Shown piece after piece: positions 53,981 to 61,853 of a stretch of DNA of 64,000 nt. The stretch is from Aminipila sp963524205 (GTDB taxonomy: Bacteria; Bacillota; Clostridia; Peptostreptococcales; Anaerovoracaceae), in the NCBI GenBank assembly GCA_963524205.1, contig CAURED010000007.1, forward strand, positions 1-64,000. The letters are read 5' to 3'. How positions within the stretch are numbered: the first letter of the stretch is position 1; each line of letters starts with the position of its first letter. Below the pieces are notes generated by a model. The model worked only from the letters and a program-made list of their open reading frames with translations. It did no database searches and was not told the origin of the DNA. Both the position numbers and the translations under genes were made by a program.

Positions 53981-55729
53981 ATGAAGGTAATAGTTGGACA
54001 GGGGAGTTGTGGTGTAGCTACTGGAGCTAAAAAAACAGCAGATGAATTTAAAAATCAGATTAAGGCAAAGAATTTAGACGTTGAAGTAGGAATCACAGGT
54101 TGTGTTGGTACTTGTTACTTGGAACCAATTGTTGATATTTATGAGGACAATGGTGATATGACAAGATATGTTAAAGTTCAGCCTGAAATTGTTGCTGAAA
54201 TTGTAGAAAAGCATTTGGTGGGAGGAACGCCGGTTGTAGAATATTCGATTTCAGATATCAACAAGCAATTTATTGATAAACAGAAAAGAGTAGTTCTTAG
54301 GAACTGTGGTTTAATAGATCCTGAAAATATTGAAGAATACCTTGAAGTTGGTGGATATGAGGCAACAAAAAAGGTTGTTACTTCCATGACACCAGACGAA
54401 GTAATTGAAGAAATTAAAATTTCAGGTCTTCGAGGCAGAGGCGGTGCTGGATTTCCTACATGGTTTAAGTGGAATGCAGCAAAAGGTAACCCAGGGAAAA
54501 ACAAATACATTGTCTGTAATGCTGACGAAGGAGATCCAGGTGCATTTATGGATAGATCTGTTCTGGAAGGAGACCCACATTCACTCATTGAAGGCATGAT
54601 TATTGGTGGATTTGCTATGGGTGCTACGGAAGGTATCATTTATTGTCGTGCAGAATATCCACTTGCTATACATAGACTGGAGATTGCCATGGCCCAGGCT
54701 AGAGAAAAAGGGTACTTAGGAAAAAATATTTTTGGAACTGGTTATGACTTTGATTTAAGAATTAAGGCTGGTGCAGGTGCTTTCGTATGTGGTGAAGAGA
54801 CTGCATTAATTGCTTCTCTTGAAGGAGAAAGGGGTATGCCTAGACTTAAGCCTCCTTTCCCAGCACAAAAGGGATACTGGCAGCAACCTACAAATATTAA
54901 TAATGTAGAAACTTTTGCAAATGTTGCATGGATTATAGTAAATGGTGGCGCTGCTTTTGGAGCTATGGGTACAGAGCAGAGTAAAGGAACCAAGGTTTTT
55001 GCATTAGCAGGTAAGATTAAAAAAGGAGGGCTTGTAGAAGTTCCTATGGGGCTCCCTCTTAAGGATGTTATATATGGAATCGGAGAAGGAATAAAGCAGG
55101 ATAAGAAGTTTAAGGCTGTTCAGATGGGAGGACCATCAGGTGGATGTATTCCAGCAGAATTAATAGATACCCCTGTAACTTATGAAGATATTAATAAGAC
55201 TGGGGCAATTGTTGGCTCAGGTGGTATGATTGTAATGGATGAAGATACTTGCATGGTTGATATGGCTAGATATTTTCTTGACTTTACAAGAAAAGAATCC
55301 TGCGGTAAGTGTAACTATTGCCGTGTAGGGACTAAGAGAATGCTTGAAATCCTAGAAAGAATTACAAGAGGAGAAGGTAAGGACGGAGATATCGAACTTC
55401 TTGAAGAATTAGCATATAAGATCAAGGATGGTTCCATGTGTGGACTTGGACAGACTGCTCCAAATCCTGTTCTTACTACGATTAAATATTTTAGAAATGA
55501 ATATGAAGATCATATTTACAATAAGAAGTGCACAGCTAAATCATGTAAGCCATTACTTACATTTACGATTACTGATGCTTGCAAGGGATGTACTTTATGT
55601 TCAAAGAAATGTCCTGTGGTGGCTATTTCAGGTGAAGTGAAGGGCAAACATGTTATTGACCGAGATATATGTATTAAATGCGGAAAGTGCCTGGAAACTT
55701 GTAAGTTTGGTGCTATAGAGAAAAACTAA
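53981..55729 (+). CDS. NuoF/HydB-like NADH-binding subunit with ferredoxin tail
   Basis: A protein of 582 residues. Residues 1-85 are a thioredoxin-like segment (GQGSCGVATGAKKTADEFKN; GCVGTC). The central part carries the NADH/FMN site GLRGRGGAGFPTWFKW and AGAGAFVCGEETALI, then a [4Fe-4S] site ESCGKCNYCRVG. The C-terminal 65 residues add a two-[4Fe-4S] ferredoxin domain (CKGCTLCSKKCPVVAI; CIKCGKCLETCKFGAI). This is the layout of HydB/StnB, the flavin subunit at which bifurcation is thought to occur. It is 12 bases behind the NuoE-like gene. Confidence 0.92.
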   Translation: MKVIVGQGSCGVATGAKKTADEFKNQIKAKNLDVEVGITGCVGTCYLEPIVDIYEDNGDMTRYVKVQPEIVAEIVEKHLVGGTPVVEYSISDINKQFIDKQKRVVLRNCGLIDPENIEEYLEVGGYEATKKVVTSMTPDEVIEEIKISGLRGRGGAGFPTWFKWNAAKGNPGKNKYIVCNADEGDPGAFMDRSVLEGDPHSLIEGMIIGGFAMGATEGIIYCRAEYPLAIHRLEIAMAQAREKGYLGKNIFGTGYDFDLRIKAGAGAFVCGEETALIASLEGERGMPRLKPPFPAQKGYWQQPTNINNVETFANVAWIIVNGGAAFGAMGTEQSKGTKVFALAGKIKKGGLVEVPMGLPLKDVIYGIGEGIKQDKKFKAVQMGGPSGGCIPAELIDTPVTYEDINKTGAIVGSGGMIVMDEDTCMVDMARYFLDFTRKESCGKCNYCRVGTKRMLEILERITRGEGKDGDIELLEELAYKIKDGSMCGLGQTAPNPVLTTIKYFRNEYEDHIYNKKCTAKSCKPLLTFTITDACKGCTLCSKKCPVVAISGEVKGKHVIDRDICIKCGKCLETCKFGAIEKN

Positions 55730-55746
55730 GGGAGGGGGAGAAAGAT

Positions 55747-58700
55747 ATGAAAAAGTTTAGATTAAACATTGACGGAAAAGAAGTTTATGCAGTTCCGGGA
55801 CAGACTATTTTGGAAGTTGCAAAAGAAAATGATATTTTTATTCCAACTCTATGTTTTGATGAAAGAACTGAAATTTATGGTTCATGTGGAATCTGTGTTT
55901 GTGAGGTTGAGGGAAATCCTAAGCTTGTTAAGGCTTGTGCGACTGAAATTGCTCCAAACATGGTTATAAAAACAAATACGGAAAGAGTATTAGAATCAAG
56001 AAAAACAAATCTTGAATTACTGATTTCAAATCATGTAGGAGATTGCAGACCTCCGTGTGCACTTGCATGTCCTGCAGGCACAGATTGTCAGGGATATGTT
56101 GGGCTGATTGCCAATGGTGAGTTTGAGGCAGCTATTGAATTAATTAAGAAAAATATACCACTTCCTGGAGCTATAGGCAGAGTCTGTCCTCACCCATGTG
56201 AAGATAAGTGCAGGAGAAAACTGATTGATGGACCAGAAAACGCTATTTCCATTCAGTGGCTAAAGCGATTTGCGGCGGATCAGGATATGGCTTCTGAAGA
56301 TCCTTTTATGCCAGATATTGCACCTGAAACAGGGAAAAGTGTAGCTGTTATTGGTGGCGGTCCTATGGGATTGTCAGCAGCTTACTTCTTAAGACAACAG
56401 GGCCATGATGTTACAATTTATGAAGCAATGCCTAAATTAGGTGGTATGCTTCGTTATGGTATTCCTGAATATAGGCTTCCTAAAGAAGTTTTAGATGAAG
56501 AAATTTTCATGATTGAAAAGATGGGTGTAGAATTGGTTCCTAACACTAAAGTTGGTGTGGACATTCCATTTGAAACAATCAGAACGGATTATGATGCAGT
56601 GCTTCTTGGCATAGGTGCTTGGGTTTCAACAGGTGTTGGATGTGAAGGTGAAGATTTACCTGGTGTTATTGGTGGTATTGATTTCTTAAGAAAAGTGGTT
56701 AGAAACGAAGAAATCAAGCTTGGCGATAGTGTAGCAATCGTTGGTGGTGGTAATACCGCTATGGATGCATGCAGAACGGCAGTAAGGCTTGGTGCTAAGA
56801 AGGTTTATAACATTTATAGAAGAACAAAAGATGAAATGCCTGCTGACAGAATTGAAATTATTGAAGGAGAAGAAGAGGGCGTAATCTTTAAAAACTTAAC
56901 TAATCCGATTGAGTTTGTAGCTGGAGAAGATGGGAGAGTTAAGCAGGTTATACTTCAGGTGATGGAACTTGGAGAACCCGATGCATCGGGAAGAAGAGCT
57001 CCAAAACCGGTGGAAGGAAAAACTGAAACTCTGGATATCGATACGGCTATTCTTGCGATTGGTCAGGCTGTAGATGCAGCTCAATTTAATGTTGATAAGA
57101 CTAGAAAGAAGGCCATCGCTTATGATAAAGATACTTTCATGACAAGTATGGAAGGCGTATTTGCTGGTGGTGACTGTGGTAATGATAAGATTTCAATTGC
57201 GATTGAGGCTATTGCAGATGCAAGAAAGGCATCAGCAATAATAGGGGCTTATTTAAATGGCGAAGAAGTTAAATATGAAAAACCTTTCGCTGTTGAAAGA
57301 GACGATATTGATGAAAAGACTTTTGAAGATAGAGAAAGACTTTGCAGGCCAACTATGGATCAGCTTGAAGCAGACGAAAGAAAAGACAACTTTACAGAGG
57401 TTGTGTTTGGATATGATGAAGATCAGGCAATTGCCGATGCTTCAAGATGCCTTGAATGTGGATGCCATGATTATTTTGAGTGTAAGCTGATAGACTTCGC
57501 TAATGAGTATAATGTACATCCTGAAAGATTTGCAGGAGATAAGAACAAAATTGAATTTGAGGATAATCACCCATTCATTTTAAGAGATCCAAATAAATGC
57601 ATACTTTGTGGGCTTTGTGTAAGAGTTTGCGATGAAGTAATGGGTATTGGTGCTTTAGGTCTTGTTCATAGAGGATTTGACACAGTTGTTAAGCCAACCC
57701 TTGAAAGACCACTTGTTGAATCTGGTTGTGTATCTTGCGGTCAGTGCGTAAGCGTTTGCCCAACAGGAGCATTACAGGAAAGAACTACTATGACAAAAGC
57801 TGTACCTCTTAATACTGAATGTACAGAATCCACTTGTGCATATTGTTCAGTTGGATGTACTTTAGACATTGAAACATATGGTGATTTACTTGTTAAAGCA
57901 AATCCAAATACTGAGGGCGTTGTTAATGAAGGACTTGCTTGTGGTAAGGGTAAGTGGGGCTTTGACTGTACAATGCTTGAAGATAAGCTTCTTGAACCAA
58001 TGATTAAAGACGGTGAGGGATTTGTTGAAACAGATTATCATGAGGCTATGGTTCTTATTGCAAAGAAGGCTGAAGCTATCGCTGCAAGATATGGCAAAGA
58101 TGCAGTTGCAGTTGCTATTTCTGACAGATACACAAATGAAGAAGCTTATGCCATTAAGAAGATGGCTAAAGTTATGGGAGCTAGAACTCTTTGCTTTAAT
58201 AACAGAATCAGTGGTATTGCACCAGTAATCGGACAGGATGCTTCTCCAAACACTATCAATGAATTACTTTCAACAGATGTAATTCTAGTAGTTGGTTTTG
58301 ATACTGTTCTTAATCCTGTTATTCAGCTGAAGATTAAACAAGCAGCTAAGAATGGGGCTAAGGTTGTTTTAATTAATCCTGTAGAATATAAGCAGCATGG
58401 ATTTGATTTTGCTGAAAAGATTATTTATACAGAAAATAATACAAATATTCTGAAAGGCATAGCAAAGGCGCTGCTTGATATGGGAAAGACTTCAAAGATT
58501 GAAGGATTTGATTCTTTTGCGGCAGATCTAAAGAATATACAGGTTTCTGAAGAAGCTGCACAGGTTGCTGAACTTTATGGTAAAGCAAAAAAAGCTATGA
58601 TTGTGTTCCAGCAGAACTTTGTTACTACTGAGGCGGCTACATTAATAGCGGATATTGCGCTTCTTTCAGGGCATATAGGAACACCTAGGGATGGTATACT

Positions 58701-59256
58701 TCAGGTTAAAGCAAAGAATAATTCACAGGGCATTGTAGATCTTGGAATCAAAGCTGGAGCTGAAGCTCTTGAAGGGGTTAAGGCACTATTAATCTTTGGA
58801 GAGGATCCAGAAGTGGATTTAAGTGGTCTTGAATTCTTAATGGTAAGCGATATTTATATGACCTCTACTGCTGCTAAGGCGGATGTAATCATTCCTGGTA
58901 CAGGATTTACAAGCGTTGATGGTACTTTCACGAATACCGAAAGAAGATTAATGCCAGTTGAAGCAACTATTTTTGAAGGTGTTGATTTGACTAACTGGGA
59001 AATTGCTGCTGAAATCGCACATGTATATGAAGTTGAATTTGGGTTTGATGATACTTTTGATATTTCAGTTGAGATGGAAGATATCCTTCCAAGATATAAG
59101 TATTCTGAAGTGGGAGAAATTCTTGGTGGAACTTTAGAGCCAGTTAATCCTGAATTTGTACTAGTTAATGATACTGCATTTGTAGAACCATTAAGATGCA
59201 CAGATGATTTAATGAATATTATTGCGGCTAGATTACCAAAACCGGCACAGCAATAA
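55747..59256 (+). CDS. multidomain fusion: 2Fe-2S, GltD-like FAD/NAD(P) module, ferredoxin, degenerate molybdopterin-type domain
   Basis: A protein of 1169 residues with GGGAGGGGG ahead. Order: [2Fe-2S] ferredoxin (1-80; Cys47, 50, 52); GltD/NfnB-like unit with CRPPCALACPAGTDCQGYV and VCPHPCEDKC, an FAD fold VAVIGGGPMGLSAAYFL and an NAD(P) fold VAIVGGGNTAMDACR (about 95-530); two [4Fe-4S] sites from Cys618 (CILCGLCVRVC; CVSCGQCVSVC); then from Cys692 a molybdopterin-oxidoreductase-type region (CAYCSVGC). The usual catalytic Cys/Sec-His of formate dehydrogenases is not found and no in-frame TGA occurs. I therefore expect no formate chemistry. With the two preceding subunits it most resembles the Sporomusa-type NAD(P) transhydrogenase (Stn), linking NADH, NADPH and ferredoxin pools. 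Confidence 0.82.
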   Translation: MKKFRLNIDGKEVYAVPGQTILEVAKENDIFIPTLCFDERTEIYGSCGICVCEVEGNPKLVKACATEIAPNMVIKTNTERVLESRKTNLELLISNHVGDCRPPCALACPAGTDCQGYVGLIANGEFEAAIELIKKNIPLPGAIGRVCPHPCEDKCRRKLIDGPENAISIQWLKRFAADQDMASEDPFMPDIAPETGKSVAVIGGGPMGLSAAYFLRQQGHDVTIYEAMPKLGGMLRYGIPEYRLPKEVLDEEIFMIEKMGVELVPNTKVGVDIPFETIRTDYDAVLLGIGAWVSTGVGCEGEDLPGVIGGIDFLRKVVRNEEIKLGDSVAIVGGGNTAMDACRTAVRLGAKKVYNIYRRTKDEMPADRIEIIEGEEEGVIFKNLTNPIEFVAGEDGRVKQVILQVMELGEPDASGRRAPKPVEGKTETLDIDTAILAIGQAVDAAQFNVDKTRKKAIAYDKDTFMTSMEGVFAGGDCGNDKISIAIEAIADARKASAIIGAYLNGEEVKYEKPFAVERDDIDEKTFEDRERLCRPTMDQLEADERKDNFTEVVFGYDEDQAIADASRCLECGCHDYFECKLIDFANEYNVHPERFAGDKNKIEFEDNHPFILRDPNKCILCGLCVRVCDEVMGIGALGLVHRGFDTVVKPTLERPLVESGCVSCGQCVSVCPTGALQERTTMTKAVPLNTECTESTCAYCSVGCTLDIETYGDLLVKANPNTEGVVNEGLACGKGKWGFDCTMLEDKLLEPMIKDGEGFVETDYHEAMVLIAKKAEAIAARYGKDAVAVAISDRYTNEEAYAIKKMAKVMGARTLCFNNRISGIAPVIGQDASPNTINELLSTDVILVVGFDTVLNPVIQLKIKQAAKNGAKVVLINPVEYKQHGFDFAEKIIYTENNTNILKGIAKALLDMGKTSKIEGFDSFAADLKNIQVSEEAAQVAELYGKAKKAMIVFQQNFVTTEAATLIADIALLSGHIGTPRDGILQVKAKNNSQGIVDLGIKAGAEALEGVKALLIFGEDPEVDLSGLEFLMVSDIYMTSTAAKADVIIPGTGFTSVDGTFTNTERRLMPVEATIFEGVDLTNWEIAAEIAHVYEVEFGFDDTFDISVEMEDILPRYKYSEVGEILGGTLEPVNPEFVLVNDTAFVEPLRCTDDLMNIIAARLPKPAQQ

Positions 59257-59319
59257 TCGTATTGATTGTGAATATTCTAATTGAAAGATTAGCTTATAAG
59301 GCAATAAGATAAAAGTTAA

Positions 59320-59372
59320 TAAGAAGCTGTCTCATTACAGGTAGATAACCTTTAGTGGGTCAGCTTCTTTTG
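59320..59372 (+). terminator. terminator after the fusion gene
   Basis: AAGAAGCTG and CAGCTTCTT pair at the base of a 31-base loop that has further weak pairing, followed by T-rich sequence. Confidence 0.65.
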
Positions 59373-59475
59373 TTATTAAAATCTTCAAATATCTCATTAC
59401 TGTGATATTTGAAGATTTGCTTTTTATAGGGAGGAATTTTATAATAAATATTAGATTTTAAGCAGGAGTGATATT

Positions 59476-60159
59476 ATGAATACAATTTTAATTATAGAAG
59501 ATGACCAAGTTTTAAATAAGGGGTTAAAATACGATTTGGAAGCAGAGGGATATCAGATATTGTCTGCTTTTCATATGGAAGAAGGAAAAAATATTTATTG
59601 TGAGAAGCAGATTGACCTAGTTGTTTTGGATGTCAATCTTCCAGATGGGGATGGATTTGATTTTTGCAAATGGGCAAAAGCACAGAATGAAAAAGCACCA
59701 ATTATTTTTCTTACAGCTAGAGATTTGGAAAAAGATGCAGTAAAAGGATATGATTTAGGGGCAGAAGATTATGTTACAAAACCTTTTAGTGTTGTACTTC
59801 TTAGAAAAAAGATTGCAGTCATATTAAAAAGGTTTGAAAATGTGGAAAGTCTACCGGATTATGATGATGGATTTTTATCTGTAAGCCTTGGAAATATGGA
59901 TGTTTGCAAAAGACAGGAAAGAGTAAATTTAACACCAACGGAGCATAAATTATTGAAGATATTTCTGACAAATCCAAGGCAATTGTTGACACATGATATG
60001 TTAATAGAAAAGGTATGGGACACAGATAGTCTTTTTATGGACAAGCATGCATTAGCAGTCAACATTAACAGAGTGCGAAATAAGATTGAAGACGTAGAAC
60101 ATACTTATATTTCCAATGTTTATGGAATGGGGTATCAATGGGCAGGTGAAAAGGAATGA
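59476..60159 (+). CDS. OmpR-family response regulator
   Basis: A protein of 227 residues. The receiver domain has D9-D10, phosphorylated D52 (VVLDVNLPDGDG) and K102-region VTKPF. The C-terminal winged helix has LTPTEHKLLKIFLTNPRQLL and AVNINRVRNKIED. It overlaps the kinase gene by four bases. The gene group behind it (kinase, ABC ATPase, large permease) is the layout of peptide-antibiotic sensing and detoxification modules. Confidence 0.93.
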   Translation: MNTILIIEDDQVLNKGLKYDLEAEGYQILSAFHMEEGKNIYCEKQIDLVVLDVNLPDGDGFDFCKWAKAQNEKAPIIFLTARDLEKDAVKGYDLGAEDYVTKPFSVVLLRKKIAVILKRFENVESLPDYDDGFLSVSLGNMDVCKRQERVNLTPTEHKLLKIFLTNPRQLLTHDMLIEKVWDTDSLFMDKHALAVNINRVRNKIEDVEHTYISNVYGMGYQWAGEKE

Positions 60160-61079
60160 GTAAAATACAGATGATACTAACCATTTGCTTTTTCATAATA
60201 ATGTGTATTTGCCTTATAAAAAACTGGAAACTAAAGAAAGATATCTACCAATTTACAAATGTATTGGATCAATGTATTGAAGAGATGATTCTTGGAAAAG
60301 AAGAAATATTTTTTGATGAGACTGGAGAAAATGTACTTTCCAGGCTGCAGACAAAATTAAAAAGATTATATGAAATTCAAAGGTGGTATAGCCAGCAGAA
60401 CTTTCAAGAGAAGAATAAAATGCAGTCTTTGGTATCTGATATTTCACACCAAACTAAAACTCCTATTACAAATATTAAAATGTATATAGAGATTTTGGAA
60501 AATAGAAAAAATGAGCCAGAAAAGGAAGCAGAATTTTTCAATTTAGTTGATGCACAGGTAAGGAAATTGGACTTTTTAATTCAGACAATGTTAAAGATGT
60601 CACGGTTGGAAACTGGTATTTTGAGCATAGAAAAAAAGCAGTGCTGCGTCTATGCAACCATTGGAAATGTTTTGGCAGTACTTCAGCCTAAAGCAGATAA
60701 GAAAAAAATACAGGTTTCTGTTACTTGCCCAAAAGAGTTAGCTATTAGTCATGACAGAAAATGGACAGAAGAAGCAATTTTTAATATTTTAGATAATGCG
60801 GTCAAGTATACAGAACGGGGAGGAAAGATTCATTTATCGGTTGCCCCTCAGGAATTTTATATAAAAATTAGTATTCGTGATAATGGAAAAGGAATTGAAG
60901 AAGCAAATCAGGGAAAAGTATTTCAGCGTTTTTACAGGGAAGAAGATGTACATGAGCAGGAAGGTGTAGGAATTGGATTATATCTTGCCAGAGAAATTAT
61001 TACAAGGCAGCAGGGATATATTGAAGTAAAATCAGAGAAGGGAAAAGGTTCCGATTTTCGGATTTATCTGCCCAGGTAA
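60156..61079 (+). CDS. sensor histidine kinase
   Basis: A protein of 307 residues. Only one N-terminal membrane helix (MILTICFFIIMCICLI) with no extracellular domain, so it likely senses through the membrane or through the partner ABC transporter. Phosphoacceptor His98 in SDISHQTKTPITN; HATPase with FNILDNAVKYTERGG, IRDNGKGIEEANQGKVFQRF and GVGIGLYLAREI. This short-sensor type is typical beside FtsX-like ABC exporters. Confidence 0.92.
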   Translation: MSKIQMILTICFFIIMCICLIKNWKLKKDIYQFTNVLDQCIEEMILGKEEIFFDETGENVLSRLQTKLKRLYEIQRWYSQQNFQEKNKMQSLVSDISHQTKTPITNIKMYIEILENRKNEPEKEAEFFNLVDAQVRKLDFLIQTMLKMSRLETGILSIEKKQCCVYATIGNVLAVLQPKADKKKIQVSVTCPKELAISHDRKWTEEAIFNILDNAVKYTERGGKIHLSVAPQEFYIKISIRDNGKGIEEANQGKVFQRFYREEDVHEQEGVGIGLYLAREIITRQQGYIEVKSEKGKGSDFRIYLPR

Positions 61080-61081
61080 AA

Positions 61082-61133
61082 GAATCACAAGATTGTGATA
61101 ATGAAAAACTGAGATTAGATTGTGATTTTTTGA
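61082..61133 (+). terminator. terminator-like hairpin between kinase and ABC genes
   Basis: AATCACAA and TTGTGATT flank 30 bases, and TTTT follows. An internal second ATTGTGAT offers alternative pairing. It may reduce or separate ABC expression from the two-component genes. Confidence 0.45.
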
Positions 61134-61174
61134 TGGTAGGCTGGATTTATCAGAAGAAAAGGAGGGACATGAAT

Positions 61175-61852
61175 ATGGAAGAAATCGTAAAAACCATAGG
61201 ATTAAAAAAATATTATAAAATAGAAAACTATGTGGTAAAGGCTCTGGACGGAGTGGATTTTTCTGTAAAACAAGGAGAATTTGTTGCAATTGTTGGGAAA
61301 TCAGGAAGCGGCAAATCAACATTGCTCCATATGCTTGGAGGTTTGGATGAGCCTACTGATGGAGAGGTCATTGTTAATGGGAAAGGGCTGCAGAATTTAA
61401 AAAAAGAACAGTTGACCATTTTTCGCAGGAGAAAGGTAGGTTTCGTATTTCAAAGCTATAATTTAATTCCGGATTTGAATGTGTATGAGAATATCGTACT
61501 GCCTATAGAATTGGATGGAGGACATGTTGACAAGGAATATATTAATATGTTAATTCAATTGCTGCATCTGGAAGAGAAACAGGAGGCGTTGCCCAAGACA
61601 TTATCTGGAGGACAGCAGCAGAGAGTGGCAATTGCTAGGGCACTTTCCACAAAACCAGCAATTGTTTTAGCCGATGAGCCTACTGGAAATCTGGATAGCG
61701 CCACCAGTCATGATGTTTTGGGATTGATGATTTTAACAGCAAAAAAATTTCAACAAACTTTGATAGTAATTACTCATGATGAAGATATTGCACAGCTGGC
61801 AGATCGAATTGTTCGGATTGAAGATGGTCAGATTGTGCTGGGAGGTGAGTGA
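61175..61852 (+). CDS. ABC transporter ATP-binding protein
   Basis: A protein of 225 residues from the ATG eight bases after GGAGGG. Walker A GKSGSGKST (41-49), signature LSGGQQQRVAIARAL, Walker B VLADEPTG and the H-loop VITHDED. It belongs to the LolD/MacB-type group that pairs with FtsX-like permeases. It ends at the ribosome site of the permease gene. Confidence 0.93.
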   Translation: MEEIVKTIGLKKYYKIENYVVKALDGVDFSVKQGEFVAIVGKSGSGKSTLLHMLGGLDEPTDGEVIVNGKGLQNLKKEQLTIFRRRKVGFVFQSYNLIPDLNVYENIVLPIELDGGHVDKEYINMLIQLLHLEEKQEALPKTLSGGQQQRVAIARALSTKPAIVLADEPTGNLDSATSHDVLGLMILTAKKFQQTLIVITHDEDIAQLADRIVRIEDGQIVLGGE

Positions 61853-61853
61853 T

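Noticed and set aside
55747..59256. Selenocysteine formate dehydrogenase
   Set aside because: No in-frame TGA and no Cys/Sec-His catalytic motif in the molybdopterin-type part; the GltD-like module is atypical for formate dehydrogenase.
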